Counted from the first letter of the stretch, positions 38,701-51,475 are shown. The stretch: 64,000 nucleotides of DNA from Dipylidium caninum (GCA_017562135.1 QEYB01000841.1:372001-436000); one strand, 5' to 3'. Notes: generated by a model not told the origin, from the letters alone. A program made the numbers and translations.

Positions 38701-40670
38701 AAACTAAGTAAGCGGACATCGGCATAAAGGGTGAAACTGTCGGCCATGAAAACAAGGCCAACACGTTGGTTACAATTCACCAGTTGCTTTTGGGAATTAG
38801 GCAAACCTCAAGTGAAGGCTAAGTTTAGATTTTGACTAGATTTCGCTGCTGGGTGCATGCAATTTCCTAGCCAAAGTAAAAGTTCGCTTGGTGAGCCAAG
38901 ACGGAGAGGCAACTAATCACCATAGTAACGGGGTGTTCGGGCTGCGTCATCAACATCTCAGATTTTGAAGAAAGTAGTGAAAACGTTACGGTTTCGGCTT
39001 GTTCCCACCTAAAATATCTTTGAACAAGCGGCGCCGGCGTCAGATAGGTAATTGGCTAATGATTTACAAAATTGAGTGGCATCGTCATTAACTTTAATTT
39101 CTTGCACAGTGAAAATTTTCCCAAAGCAAATTCTAAAATTTTACAAATGTGCAAAGGAGGATGTGGCTGCGCGCCTATCTCCCTGTAATTCACGAAATGG
39201 AGGCTCATAATTACTTTTGTTAAACAGTGTCTTCGGACAAGCTCCTCAGTCTACGAGCAATGGCTTTCCAGCCTAATCTGTGCCGGTGTTAAACTCATGC
39301 TAGCTGATAAGATAACAATCTCAGAGACGAAAACGGGATATCAAACAGCATCTTTTACGGTCGAAGGCTATGGACAATTATAAGAAATACACGGTGGCAA
39401 TGGGGTGGTGCCGTATGCGATCAGTGCACTACGTACGCTTCGCCATTAAACCACTACAGTTCGCCAAAGTTTGTGGTTTTATTCTTGGGTTTGGAGACGT
39501 ACCTAACCTGCGCGATGGTGCGTGAAAAGTCAGTCCAAAAGACTAAGAATTTTAGGTTTTATGAGGAAGTGAAAGACTCTTAGGCTGCAGTAGGATATTT
39601 ATGTCGATCAGGGGGCAGTACGACGTCGCCGAGAGACTTGGTAACAATTGGCATATGATGCTTCTCAGGGCGACAGGGACGTAACCAAACAAAATTACGG
39701 CTGAACGAGCGCAGGGTGTCTCATTACGAAGCTGTTTGTAACTTTCAGTGTGTACTTGCCTGAACCATGGAGCGAGGAAAGGGGAATCAGATGTGCGAAG
39801 ACAACATATAAAAGAAGCATAAACTGTGAATGCCTCCGATTACTTGACCAAGGGTGGACTAGAAAATGTTAAAATTTAAATGAGCCTCTTTTCAAAGATA
39901 AAATTACTTTAACCACTGCTCATTATCAAAAGTAAGAGTGGTGCTTAGAGAGGGCCCCACCATGTATAAAATTCGATTACTGAAGTTCGTCATTGACGCC
40001 AAGGATTGATATCTAATACCGATACTATTGAAACCGTTAATATCCGCTAGAGTTGAACTAAATGGTACAGTTTAAATTAGAATGTCAAACGTTCCGTAAC
40101 TAAAATATAGAATGACGAGCGAACATTTACGCTAGTATAGAAGTATTTTTAGTTCTGGTCCGCTTTTACTCCTTGCTGGGGCTGTAATGCTCCTGTCGGT
40201 TATTGAGGATAAAGAATTTATCTTATTTCGAAGGCCTACTACTATGCTCAAGGGGGCCGAGCGTTCTGGACTCTATTCATTATGAGAATATTTGGAGCTC
40301 GTGAAAAATATTTTTAGTCAGCTATATCTTCACCCTATAATGGTAGTTTTTAGCGCTACTAGGGATCCTACGTTTTGCTGTCTTAAAGGGATACATCGAT
40401 TCTTTCAATGCGGTTATGCTGTAAATTTAGACAGACCGCTATGAACCAAAGCAAATTCATGTTAAGAAAAATCCTTGATTATTATCATCCATAAAATGGT
40501 TTAAACCATGAAATACAGTACATACTCTATCTTGTTAATAACCAGGACAATAATCTTTTATCACATTTGATTTTTAACGACCTTACCGTAACCAATTAAC
40601 ATACCGATTCATCTTATTGGTTCATTTACGCTAACAGGGAGACGTCATTCGTGTGCATGCTTGGCGATGA
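29770..40670. other. 10.9 kb with no recognisable gene
   Basis: A CA-rich tract lies at about 29797-29832 just behind the membrane-protein stop, a (GT)n run at about 33643-33657, and a C homopolymer near 31675. Open frames are short and unremarkable on both strands. No transposase, reverse transcriptase, tRNA or conserved exon was recognised. It may hold diverged mobile elements, long introns or non-coding RNA that cannot be seen without alignment. Confidence 0.4.
38687..38712. repeat. Perfect inverted repeat
   Basis: CTTACTTAGTT (38687-38697) and AACTAAGTAAG (38702-38712) form an 11-base-pair stem with a four-base loop, in intergenic sequence. No function is assigned. Confidence 0.5.
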
Positions 40671-43600
40671 ATGTCAGCGGCATTGAACTCACGCGAATAT
40701 CACCCCAAGTTAAGTGCTGGAATGCGTACTGTACAGAGATTGCTCCCATATGTTTTATTGGAGTTGACCACAGGTAAAATATTTGCATACTTTACTACTC
40801 GACTAGATGTGACCGGAATAGGGGTAAGGCGGCTTGGACTCATCATTCATTTGGTGAACACATATGCAGTAATTGTAAACACTTTTTTGATTACATTAGG
40901 TAATTTTATCTTAATGATTAAATCGTCAGTAAGTCTTCAGGGGCTTTAACAATCCACCAAGACGCATGGTATCGGCGTTTGAAGGAGTGGACTGATAGTT
41001 TTAAGGACTGGTCTATGCCCTATGGCAAGAAGACAAAACTTTCGGTATATGACTTCATTACTAACAACCTGTTGCCATGGTGGGTTCAATGTAACAACTG
41101 TGGACGATGGCGACAGATATCTATTGGCCTTGCTACAAAGCCGGAGATATTCAGCCCCGAATTCACTTGCTCGATGCTTTTGAGGGTAGGTAATAGGTAT
41201 TTCTATATGTCTTTCAAAACACATTTTCACGATCAATTTTTTTTGAACTCTTAGCTCAGAGCTGACCCGTGCTCACAACCGGAAGATCAGGTAAACGGCT
41301 TCGTCATATTTATGCAGATGAGCTTTTCTTAATGTACGAATTTCTTGTTTTCGTATTTCATGTCTTGTGATTTTGTTCGTTGCAGTTTCGAAAGTATTTG
41401 GCCAACCTCTTTTTACAGTTGGATCTCTTAATTTCTGGTGCTACGTAATTTAGCACTTTAATAATTTTTTTTTCCAGCGGATCACCTTGGTTTTACATAA
41501 CCGTGTCAACTTTCAAGCTAGCATGCAAATGCCTGGACTGGTGCATAATAGCCCGCTAATCTATCTTTGCCCTCTTTATTCACCTGTCTTGTTGGGAATC
41601 GAACCCCCCTCCCTTGGAAGTGATATTGATTCGTCCAAATTTGATGATTGGTCCTTGAGTAAGTTCGCGTACTCAGATTGCATCTCTTTGATTTATTATC
41701 AAGCAAACGACTTCTCGAATTAGGTGTAAACTGTTATCTTGCATAACCGAGATACTCGTAATTTGTCTCTTATTTGAATGGGCTAATCTTGATCAATTTT
41801 TCCTATCTCTTAGTTAATCCCCCAAAATATGGTAAACGCTTTTTCTGTCCTTAGATTACCCCGAGTTTCGTAAACCATTCTGTAGACCAAACGAATTTCC
41901 CATTCCTCCCGGTTCCTGGTCGCCCATTGAGCTATTCAAATGGGAAAACTGTACATTCCCCTTCATGACTCGGTAAGGCAACAGTCAGTAACTTTTTCCT
42001 TATCCTGTTCTATGAGCTAACTCTACCAATCTTTTGTAAGGTATCCGTCACTTTATCGGGCCATAAGAAATACTGTGATATATCTTTGGAACCACAAGGG
42101 ATTCGTACGTTTTCTCGTTAAATTCAGTTAAGTTTCAGATTAGAGAAAGTTGCAGTGTTAGTGTCTTTTTTATTGCAGCGTTTCATTACTGCCAGGATCG
42201 CAGCAAGGCACCTATTCATCCGTGGACTGATAAGAATAGTAATTGTTGAAGTGTGGCTCCCTTTCCTCATTGCTCACTTAACCTATCGGGGTTTAATAAA
42301 CGTTGGACCTTGTGTATTACTGAGTCAGGTATGTAGTATTTTCTCAAAATTTTATCTACACTTTGATGTTATTCATGTATCTGATTGAATTTCGAGTTTT
42401 TTTTTCGGTGGTATACGCTCATATTTTTAAAACTTGGGCGAACTTTGGCCAGGTGTATAAAGCTACTAAAGATCCGAAAGTAGCTAGTATTTAGAGGGAG
42501 CTTTTTCATAAATAGGAATGATTGGTCAAATGATTTCAGTCTGCCGGATTTTTCGTAATTAACGTATTTACTCATAGCTTGGCTTCTCTTGATTCATTGT
42601 CCTCAAGCTTATACTAATTTTAGCCTGTTAGCGCAAAACCACGACGAACTTTAATCATTGGACCCACTGATTTAAAATCGGCTATCTTGAAATGTCAACT
42701 GCGAAATAGCTTCGAGCTCCGCCGAGGAAATTCGAAGAACGCATCCGATACAGTCGAATTCTATGCAGTTGAAAGCATCTCCACTCCCAGTATATTTGGG
42801 CAATCCCAATGTAGTGTTATGTTGGGAAATGGAGTCCAGGTGAGAGATTTCTCTACTTTGGGTTCTATTTGGGTCTTAATTAAACTACTATGTCTTTTTT
42901 TATTTTGAATATAGAATGAAGTTATGTTCTTGAACCACGGCATTGGTAACCACGTAGTTGATCCAGTCAACAATAACGTGATGGTGCTCGCTCATCAAGT
43001 TAGTTCCAATAATAAAAATCGAAAATGATCATATAAAAAGGTACTTTCTCCAGGTTTCACTCCTCTTATAGTTGAGACTAACAACCGCAATTGAGCCGTC
43101 TCCTATCATCTTCAACACAAGGAGTGAGAGGCTGGTGGTTATCGTTCAAGATGTCTTCATTCGCGTTCAGAAACATGCCTATGAAGTTTTTCTTCAAATA
43201 ATGACCGAAAATGCAGTTGGAAATGAATTCTCTAATGCGATGACTGTACAAGGTATTGTTGACCTTTTTTAACCTTTCCTTAAACGAACGGAGCCTAACC
43301 CGCTTTGTCTTGATTTTTCAGAGAGGTTCGATGCTATACACCTCAAAATGATGAAACGGTTCTCAGACCAGGCAGATTTCCAGGTACATAGAGACACGAT
43401 GTGTAAGTAACGAGGTATGAGGTCGTTGATGTACGCTTCTGTCTCTTTCGTGCAGAATGACTCACAACTATGTGAGTACTTTCTCGGATGTATAGAGGAG
43501 CGACTCGTTGAACGTTTCCTCGTTTCGGATGATGAGGACGCTCCATCAAACGCTTCCCTTTGTGATATCCCCCTCACGAAGCTGCGTTCCTTCCTATCAA

Positions 43601-45197
43601 AATCCGATCCTTTTTATCTGCATTCATTGAGCCTGCTTACTGAAAACTATGAACCCCTCGACTTCATCGGGATTAATGCCCATGAAATGCTGGTCAATCG
43701 GCTTATTTCATCTAGCTCTAAGGAGAATCGAGTGTGTGGTGTTGTTGTGAAGCATATCGGTCCAGGAAGCGGTCTTTACGTCCTACGTAGAGATGACACC
43801 GAATTGCAGCCAGTCGCCTCTGTATGTTTGTAATTTCACGAATTTTTCTACTTAAAACTTGTTAGTGCAACTTTGTTCCCATATAGGTTCTGGTGACTCT
43901 GCCGAGCAAAGCCCTCAAGATTATCTTTTGTGATGATCCGCTAGAAGAAGCACTTAACTTGGACTCTATGATGGCAGAGGATGATATTTTATCTATCTAT
44001 TTGCCACACCACTTCCGGATCCCCTCCTGCCAAAATAAGCTCAATGAGAAGGAAGTGTCAGACATGCCACTGTGCATCTCAGTGACCCTCGTATATCCGT
44101 CTCCTTGGTGGCGTACGCTTCTTAGTAGGGCGATGGAACCTGACTCGCTTCTGCTTGAGGGTTACGGAGTTGACCTTGATGAATTCCCAGAGGATAGCAG
44201 AGCTCCGGCTTTGTTCTCTTTCATTCCGGAGGATCGATCGTTGCGCGGCTTTTGCCATAACTTTAGGGACATATCTCCATCCGTATGTTACTTACCTGTT
44301 TTATTTGTCTTGGTATCTCCTTTAAGTATAGGAGAATGTTACTTCATTTAATATTTGATTTTGCAAGGAACCAGCGGACGGCGTGGGCATTATCCAGACG
44401 GTGATTCTTTCGGGGAGCATCGATGGCCTTTGGGCAAAGAATGACACAACGGTAGCTCAAATGGTGCACTCCTACTTGGTAAGAAGTCTCAAAGCTGGTA
44501 AAGGCTACATCCGGAGGTACCTCGCTAGTTCGGTGAATCGGCTGTATTCTCCGGCAGCATCCCATACTGCCGAGAATGCGCCCTTCTTGGAGGCCAAGTC
44601 TGTGAAGCCATCACTCAAAAATGTTGGCTTGGCCGTTTCTTTCAAAAATGCGCGAGACTCGGAGGTAGTGTCGACTGAGACGAGTTTTTCTATCACGAAG
44701 GATTGGTGGAGACTGCTCTCAGATGGAGCATCTATTCACGTTTTGCCCGAGTTGACACGTTCGTCTGAAACTACCAATTCTGGAGAGGTATTTTTCCTAA
44801 TTAATGGCTAACTGAAGAATGTTTGCGTGGAATTTCCTTGTCATTTTTATCGTAGAATGAAGGATTGGCGAAGGATGCTCTCTCATGGGCTGTAATGAGA
44901 GGTTTGAGGTGGGCGAAGTTTTACCTCTCCGAGAACTCATCTACATGCTGGTCGGAGAAACGTGCGGTGGCTAGTCTGATGGCTGCAACTATAAACCAAC
45001 GTGATGCAACATGCACAGACAACACTCCTCTTTCAATGGAGGATGCTGCTGTTGATGATGACAGAAGTGGTGATAGCGAAAATGTTGACGACGATGACGA
45101 ATCGGAAAATCTGGTACCGGGTGCATTTAAACGTTCCTCTCTGTCCCTACGGCGGTCCTCCCGATCCACTAAAAGACCTTGCACTTTACATTTATGA
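40671..45197 (+). CDS. KDM1B: KDM1B/LSD2-like protein with degenerate amine-oxidase domain
   Basis: Fifteen exons, all phase-consistent, 991 residues: 40671-40773, 40941-41185, 41255-41290, 41478-41658, 41855-41972, 42041-42116, 42179-42328, 42624-42839, 42915-42998, 43072-43252, 43322-43383, 43456-43821, 43887-44282, 44368-44787, 44856-45197. KDM1B normally demethylates histone H3K4 using FAD. Order here: CW zinc finger (WVQCNNCGRW, zinc cysteines about 85, 88, 111, 122, ending CSQPED); SWIRM at about 228-295 (YRAIRNTVIYLW, FIRGLIRI, LTYRGLINVG); amine-oxidase domain from about 310. That domain is broken in function, not in frame. The dinucleotide motif reads IIGPTDLKSA at 314-323 instead of GxGxxG, the GGRV motif is absent, the catalytic lysine aligns near Ile670/Ser671, and no GEAT-type motif follows. 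VLVTLPSKALK (607-617) keeps the family signature. The tail is acidic then Arg/Ser-rich. A stop lies in frame just before ATG 40671; the N-terminal C4H2C2 finger of vertebrate KDM1B is not seen. Confidence 0.88.
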
Positions 45198-46322
45198 CTT
45201 CTTTTCTAGTCGTACTTGCAAGTCACTACGGCTTTCCGCTAAACGCATTTGCTTATGGCGTCCCGGGCCGAGTCTCCTATTTATTTCCCTACTCTGTTTT
45301 TGTATCTGGACGCCCCGTGCATTCCAAGCTAGCAAATGTCTCAACAGATTACTCATATTTTTTTCTAATTGGTTAATATATTTTAATTCCTAAGGATTTC
45401 AGCACTTTTCCTTTTAGTCTAGGTCGCAATTTTTATGGTTTCTCGGGGCTAAAAATTGCGGCCCTTCTTGCTGGGGAGTAGCACATTTGTACTAAAAGAA
45501 GTAGAAATACTAGTCTTACAGAACGACCGTTGATTTGGCTAGGTGGCGACATCATGGCAGGGCACTACAATTGTCACCAAGTCCACTTAGTATTGAAATT
45601 GCTCTTTCCCTCCGATTCACAGTCATAGGTAGACGTCAGGAACGCTACTGAACTACGGTTTCTTTCAGTACTTGCCAGGTATTTAGGCGCCACGACAAAA
45701 GGAAAATGTCGACACTTGAGTCGCTAGGAGGAGGAATGCCCATGGTGTTGTGAGAGAAAACATTCCACGACCGAATGACATGACGGATTTTGTAAGGTAC
45801 AGTCCACGTAGTCAAGATTTGCCCGGTTGAAGAAAGTCCAACAGAAAGCATGTTTCGTTATTTATCTGAAAAGACCTTATTGCCGCTGACTCACAAATTC
45901 CAGTATATGCATTGTCAATGCTCGATCAACTATGTCCGACGTCACCGAATTTGCGACACCGGTGAGTGGATCGGAGAGGCGCGAATTCTTGTGTATTGCA
46001 TCCTGTTATAGTAAATCACTGTTAAAACACATTGAGGATACTGCGGTGGGGCTCGGAACCTAACGCCAGGGACGTTGTCGTGTTTGCCCGTGCAATTGTG
46101 GAAATTATGAACAGCACGCTGCATCGCCCTTCTGAGGAGTGTAGGACGGTCAATGTAGAAAATAGAAAATGTGAACATTGAAAATCTTGAATTTTCCTCC
46201 TAAAGATCATATCGCGATGAGAGACCTTTCTCAGTGCTTTCAGGAGGAAATTGAAGCAAAATGAGTGTCTCACCAACACAGCATCATTGGGAAATACAAT
46301 AGACTGTACATTTCGATAGATT
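45198..46322. other. Convergent intergenic region between KDM1B-like and KRI1
   Basis: The two genes end towards each other with about 1.1 kb between stop codons, so this holds both 3' UTRs. A perfect inverted repeat lies here (see separate entry). No clear AATAAA signal could be assigned to either gene by eye, and no further gene is visible. Confidence 0.5.
45425..45460. repeat. Perfect inverted repeat behind KDM1B-like stop
   Basis: CGCAATTTTTA (45425-45435) and TAAAAATTGCG (45450-45460) give an 11-base-pair stem with a 14-base loop, about 230 bases after the stop codon and so possibly in the 3' UTR. Possible roles in 3' end formation are speculative. Confidence 0.5.
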
Positions 46323-49300
46323 TTACATCTTTCCACTACAAATAAGGAATTTATACTGTTTAGGATCAATGCCAGCCGCTCTCAGACGCTCATCCGAGAG
46401 TTTGGGCCTCTTAGAGGCGGGTCTCTTATGCTGAGTCTCACTCGCCATGGTCTCGGATGATTTGTGCTTTCGTTTCTTCGTTGGCCGGCGCTTTTGTGCC
46501 CTTTCATCACCTGATTTAGAGTTGGCATTGGGTGTAAATTTATCACCACTTTCCTTGGCTTCGCCCTCGACTGCAGCCAGCGCAGAGAAAAGTTCAGCTT
46601 TGCGCTGTTTTTTTCGAAGACGTTTCAAGGCTTTCCTGAAAAGTGATAAAAGTTTACATGCAGTGCCCTCAAGTTACAATACTTATCAATTTTGAGCAGT
46701 ATTAATAGTGCAAGTTAAAAAAGAAAAAAAATTGAGTAGTGAACAAGTTTTGAGTAATATTGCCCCATGGGAGAATACATTTGTGCTACAGAAAACATAT
46801 GTGAATAAAAAGCATTGCATAATCGAGCCCTTCAACGAAACCATTTGAGTCAGTTTTGCTTGAAATAGACCATGCAAAACCAGTCATTGGCCACCCGAGA
46901 CTAAACCTGTCTCTACAAGGAACATCTTTCCGAAGGTAAGTGACGGCTTTACTGAGAAGAATATGGTGGAAAGGTAAGATACATCCAGAAGATCTCCTAA
47001 ATGACTATGACGAGAATCGGCTGGTACCTCAAATAAAGAAATAGATGCGGTTCGCAATGACTTTTCCGCTTCGAGAGTGAGGGACTGCCTCAGGGCTGCA
47101 TGTGGGTGCAGTGGAAGTCAATGGGAAGTTGGTGAATTCTACAACGAAAGTTAGTTGAACTCACTTGGAGAGCCGTTTCTCCTCGTCCTCTGCCGACTTC
47201 TCGTCTTTTGCCGACTCCGCCTTCGCACTTGACGTCTGCTTCGCCTCATCTTGATCGGTTTGTTTATTCACAAGAGAGGGGATAATAGAAGTCTTCTTTT
47301 TCAACATCCTGTAAGAGTGGTATTTCCGCAAGTCACGCTCTTCCTCCTCTTCCGTCCTGTTAACCAAATGGTAATAAAGTCAATAAGCATCCGGCGGTGG
47401 CAACACAACCTTGTTTAAGATTAAGCAAAAGAGGAGGCAAGCCCAGGAAGTGCAAAATGCTGCAATCTATTTCACCACGCTACTTCATACGTTTATGCGT
47501 CGCTAATGTCTTCTACCACACAGCCATGACATTGAAAGTAACTTTTCCGTACGGCTACCCAGTCAGTCACCAATCTTATGCCCATGTGCTCGCTTCCTTT
47601 CACCATCTGAAGGTGACATTTCAAACTTGCAACTGTCAGTATACGCGTGAAGGATCTTGTCATATCCAACATCTTCACTAAAGCCAATCTTCTCCCCTAA
47701 TCTGGTTAAGTATGGTTAATATTGACTCTACTCCACTCCACTGAATGTCACCAGAGCAAACTGGGGGCTGGAAGCGAAGATATCGCTACTACAATCCTCA
47801 CCAACGTCAGACAATCACCATTAGAAATTCTATGCGGAATAAATGTCATAATTAGGAGCGACGGATATCTGCATGCCCGTAACTCTATCCCTTAACACAT
47901 CCTGCTCCGCCCACCAAACACAGAGCCTTGTCCAACGGTACTAAGGGGTCCAAAGTATCTCATTCCTCTGATCACTGCGACGTATTGCTGGCCAAAGGCG
48001 CTCACATATACCGAGGTGCGATAACATTTCAGTTTAACTTGAAATAGACTTAAAATGGTGTTCATAAACTAACCTGTATTTACTCATGGCCCTCACAGAA
48101 ACCCAACGATTCAATTCCTTCTCGTCAGCGTCGAGGATTTCCTCCACACTCAAACCGAAGTCGTTAGGTTTTACTTCGCGGTATTTGAAACGACAATGCA
48201 CATCGTCGCCTGGACCCGAGCCATTGATGATGTCTTCACAGTCTAGTTGATAGAACTCATTGAAGTACTTTTCGAAATCGGGATACAGTGTGGGATCGAA
48301 TACAGGTTTTTTCTTATCTAAAGCACTCCGTAGGAGTGACCGAGAATGCTCCCTTTTGCCACGTTTCTTTGAAGACATGTTATTTTCCAGTTCCTTCGCA
48401 GCTCGATCCAGAGCCGATGTTTTCACCTCTCCACGAGCCCCATTTTCATACTTCTCCCCTCGCGAGGAATTGTCAGTGACGCTGTTTTCATCATGATAAT
48501 CGGAGAGCCGCTACAAAAAAGGAAGTGAGACAGACATCCCCTATAATTAGCAAAGGCATTATGAGACAAAGGAAGCTAAGATGTCTCAAATATGACTCGC
48601 AATCGAAAAAAAAGATCCTCATAGTGTCCTCAGTAATAGCAGACTACGACCCCGCCATATCGGGTTAATCCAGGAGATCCGTAAAGTGCCCTGCTAAAAG
48701 GCCGATTATTCAAACTATACCAAAATCCTCAATTGCGTGCGTATACACATATGAAATGAGTATACGCATTGGTTTCGGAAATAAACGGGAACACTCCAGA
48801 CTCCTCTCCTTAAGAAGGCATTAAATCTCGGACAAAATGGTAATTTTACACTCGCAATGTTTGGTATTAAGAGCCCACCACGCCTGACAGTTGACAAGTG
48901 AAGTTATTGGCCGTTTTGAAGGAATAAATAAGAAAGCCAAATCACCTGTCTCGGAATATAACCATCGTAATCACCGTTGTCAAGGCGGAGAGGAAATAGG
49001 TTGTCATCTTCATCCGACTCAACTTTCGGTGCTTCATCCAAATTGTCATCAGCCGTCTCGGCGCCATAGTAACTGTCGTCGAAAAGCTTAGCAACAAGAA
49101 CGATCGTGGGCCTCAGGATCCCAATCATTGTCTAATGAGTCAATAACTTCTTCGGTCACCTATAGGAAATAGGCTCCAGTAAAATATTTTTAGAATTAGT
49201 GTAATTGATGGCGAAGTGGACACTTAAATTGAATTTCGTGGTTACGCAAATTATGGCAAGAAGGCACAACGTATATCAGGTAAAAAAAGGGGGTTGTTAA

Positions 49301-51432
49301 AACAAGAAAGTGAAACAGACATCCTTTGCGTTTTCGTGTGATCCCAAATAACACGCTAACGTCATCTAGAGGCTAGAATTCCTTCACTCAGTCAAGGGGG
49401 GAGCAGTTCAAGCCCCGCTGGGTAGAATCGTGAAAAAAGGAGGAGCATTGAAGCTCAGGGGGGTGGAGCATCAACTCGTAAATCTGGAGTTCCAAATGTT
49501 ACCCAATAAAAGAATAATATAAGGGTCTCCTCACGTCGACTTGTAAGTCAAATTAGGTGAAAAGCGCCTACGCATCGTCAAGACGGAAAAAACCGAGCTC
49601 AAGTTGAGCTAAGTAGGAAGGATCATCGAAAACACCAGTCCCTAACCGATTCCAACTTGTTCCAGTCCCTCCGGTTATTTTGGTACCAAAACTACTTCGA
49701 GATCATTCGCACTTCACTATACTTTGTCTTATTAACATTTATGATTGAAATGAGATAAGGGAAGATAAAATAATATCAGCGTTGGGACAGGAAAACCCAT
49801 GGACTTGTAGTGTGGAGTGGAGATTGGAGGATAAAAAGCTGGCCGAGGGAGATTACAGGAAGGTGACTAACCTTGTCCATCGGGAGACTGCCCTTTCCTC
49901 CGGTATTCACTCCAAGCAATGCATCAACAGCTAAACCTTCACCACACGTCTTGCGTATACGCTCCAACTTTTCCGCAAACTCGGCCATCTTCAACTTCTT
50001 AAGTCTTTCAATGTCCGCCATTTTGGCAGCCTTCTCCGCTGCTTTACGTTCGGCTCGAGCTTTCCGCTTCTCAGCCCGCGTCAAACCCTTTGTTGAGAGC
50101 TGCCGTAGCGAACTCTCAATTTTACGCGGGTAGGATTTGATCTAACAGATAACAGTTTGGTGAAGTTAGCAGAGAAAAGTTGCTTACAAACTCCTTATCC
50201 TCTTCTTCAAACCGATACCGTGAGGCCGAAGTTTTGGGATATTCCTTTGCCTAAAGCGAGTGGCAGGTAAATATTGTTTTGAGAAAGAAGCAAGCTTTTC
50301 AAGCATGACACGAACCAATTCCTTGTCATTTCTATTCCATGCTTCCTCAAATCTTCGCGCCTTGACGAGGAACTCATCATCTGCTTCCAAATCTTCCTCA
50401 ACTGTCAGCAAGGGTTCATCAGTTCCGACAACTTTTTGCCTCCTTACGGAAAGAATCTCCTCCGCCATAGCATCAGCACTAGGTTTCGGTGCCTTCCCAG
50501 TAGACTTCTCGGCAACCTTCCAACGCCTGTTAACGAGATAGTCGCGAAGAAAATCCGCATCCTCTCCCGACACTTGAAAGGTAAAATGAGAGGTATCCTA
50601 AAAAGAAATTCGAGTACGTTAGAACGGGAAAAATGAAAAAAACACAAGAATAAAGTGAAACAGTAACAAACAATTGAGGGACTTCTGTGTTTATTGGTTT
50701 GAGTGTCTGATGCCTTCTTCGTAAAGATTTCCTCATTTTCGTTACATTTGCCAAAAAGTTTCTCAGTTTCCCTAAAAGTCAAAAAGAAGGGGCAGATGAT
50801 ATTACTACTAACATTATTATTAACGACTAGAGGTTGAGTACCACGACAGGCTGAAGAGGGTGGAGCTGCCCAAGTGGCGGTAAAACCAAGATGACAGTCA
50901 CGCCACCCAATTCACATGAACTATTGCGTTTGTGGAGAAAGCTCGCATCCTTTACGAGATAAATGCTTACGCCAAGAAATTGTCCTTCTGTACTTGTGCA
51001 TTTTCGACATGCTCTGTCATGGCAGCAATTTGTCCTGGTTCACCATTTGCCATTTTCTCCTCAGAAAGCAAGAGTTCACGAGCATGGTCTTTAAGTAGAA
51101 CCGGCTGAATTTTCTCCTTTGCCTGTTTTTCAGAGTTTTCGGGTTTCTCGCGGAACCACACTTTGTTGTCATCATTTAGCGCTGGATCGTCTCGACAGAG
51201 GGCATCATAGAGTCGCAAGAAGTCCTCGTGTTCTTGCTCCTCCCACTCGGAATCTGACTCTTCAGAAGATGATGAAGACGAGGAATAGTCGTCACTCCCC
51301 TTCTTCTTCTTTTTCTTTCTTCGAATCCAGGAGTTTGACATCGCCATAGCGGGACTTCAGTTTCTGGTACTCCTCCTTCTGACGGTATTCATTATAATGT
51401 TTGGCGAACTCTTCGTTTATTTTGAACTCCAT
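46323..51432 (-). CDS. KRI1: KRI1, ribosome-biogenesis factor (nine exons)
   Basis: Nucleolar protein needed for 40S subunit maturation. Exons in order: 51432-50971, 50771-50672, 50597-50316, 50250-50188, 50141-49872, 49159-48946, 48510-48074, 47356-47165, 46635-46323; about 776 residues, close to the family's usual length. Matches in order: INEEFAKHYNEYRQKEEYQ with RYGD, a Ser/Glu acidic run, PVLLKDHAREL, GEDADFLRDYLVNRR, SRYRFEEEDKEF then IKSYPRKIESSLR, a Lys/Arg/Ala coiled stretch, DWDPEAHD and DDSYYGA. The C-terminal core follows with KKPVFDP, EKYFNEFYQLDCEDII, CRFKYREV, DFGLSVEEILDADEKELNRW, then ERLRAAGIDPKQYKF. Two exons contain apparent one-base insertions (near 51300-51350 and near 49105); elsewhere phases agree. 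Intron 50251-50315 is only 65 bases. The start sits two bases behind a strong acceptor, about 195 bases after the KY-like stop codon. Confidence 0.9.
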
Positions 51433-51475
51433 GTCTGGAAAGCAAAGAAGACACGATAAGAACATGTAATAAATG
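51433..51475 (-). promoter_or_regulatory. Candidate trans-splice (or 5' UTR splice) acceptor for KRI1
   Basis: On the minus strand the bases before the KRI1 ATG read TCTTCTTTGCTTTCCAG, then AC, then ATG: a textbook pyrimidine tract and acceptor. The upstream gene on the same strand stops at 51627, leaving little room for a separate promoter. This could accept a spliced leader, or could be the 3' end of an ordinary intron in the 5' UTR; the sequence alone does not decide. Confidence 0.5.

Noticed and set aside
41060..41290. CW finger first suggested a MORC-family protein
   Set aside because: No GHKL ATPase precedes it, and SWIRM plus an amine-oxidase scaffold follow, which fits KDM1B.
49400..49430. 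tRNA B-box-like string AGTTCAAGCCCC
   Set aside because: No A box or cloverleaf upstream; the T-arm does not pair properly.
50188..50597. Apparent frame change inside KRI1 near 50250-50316
   Set aside because: A 65-base intron 50251-50315 with a good acceptor explains it; both flanking exons are phase 0 and match the family.
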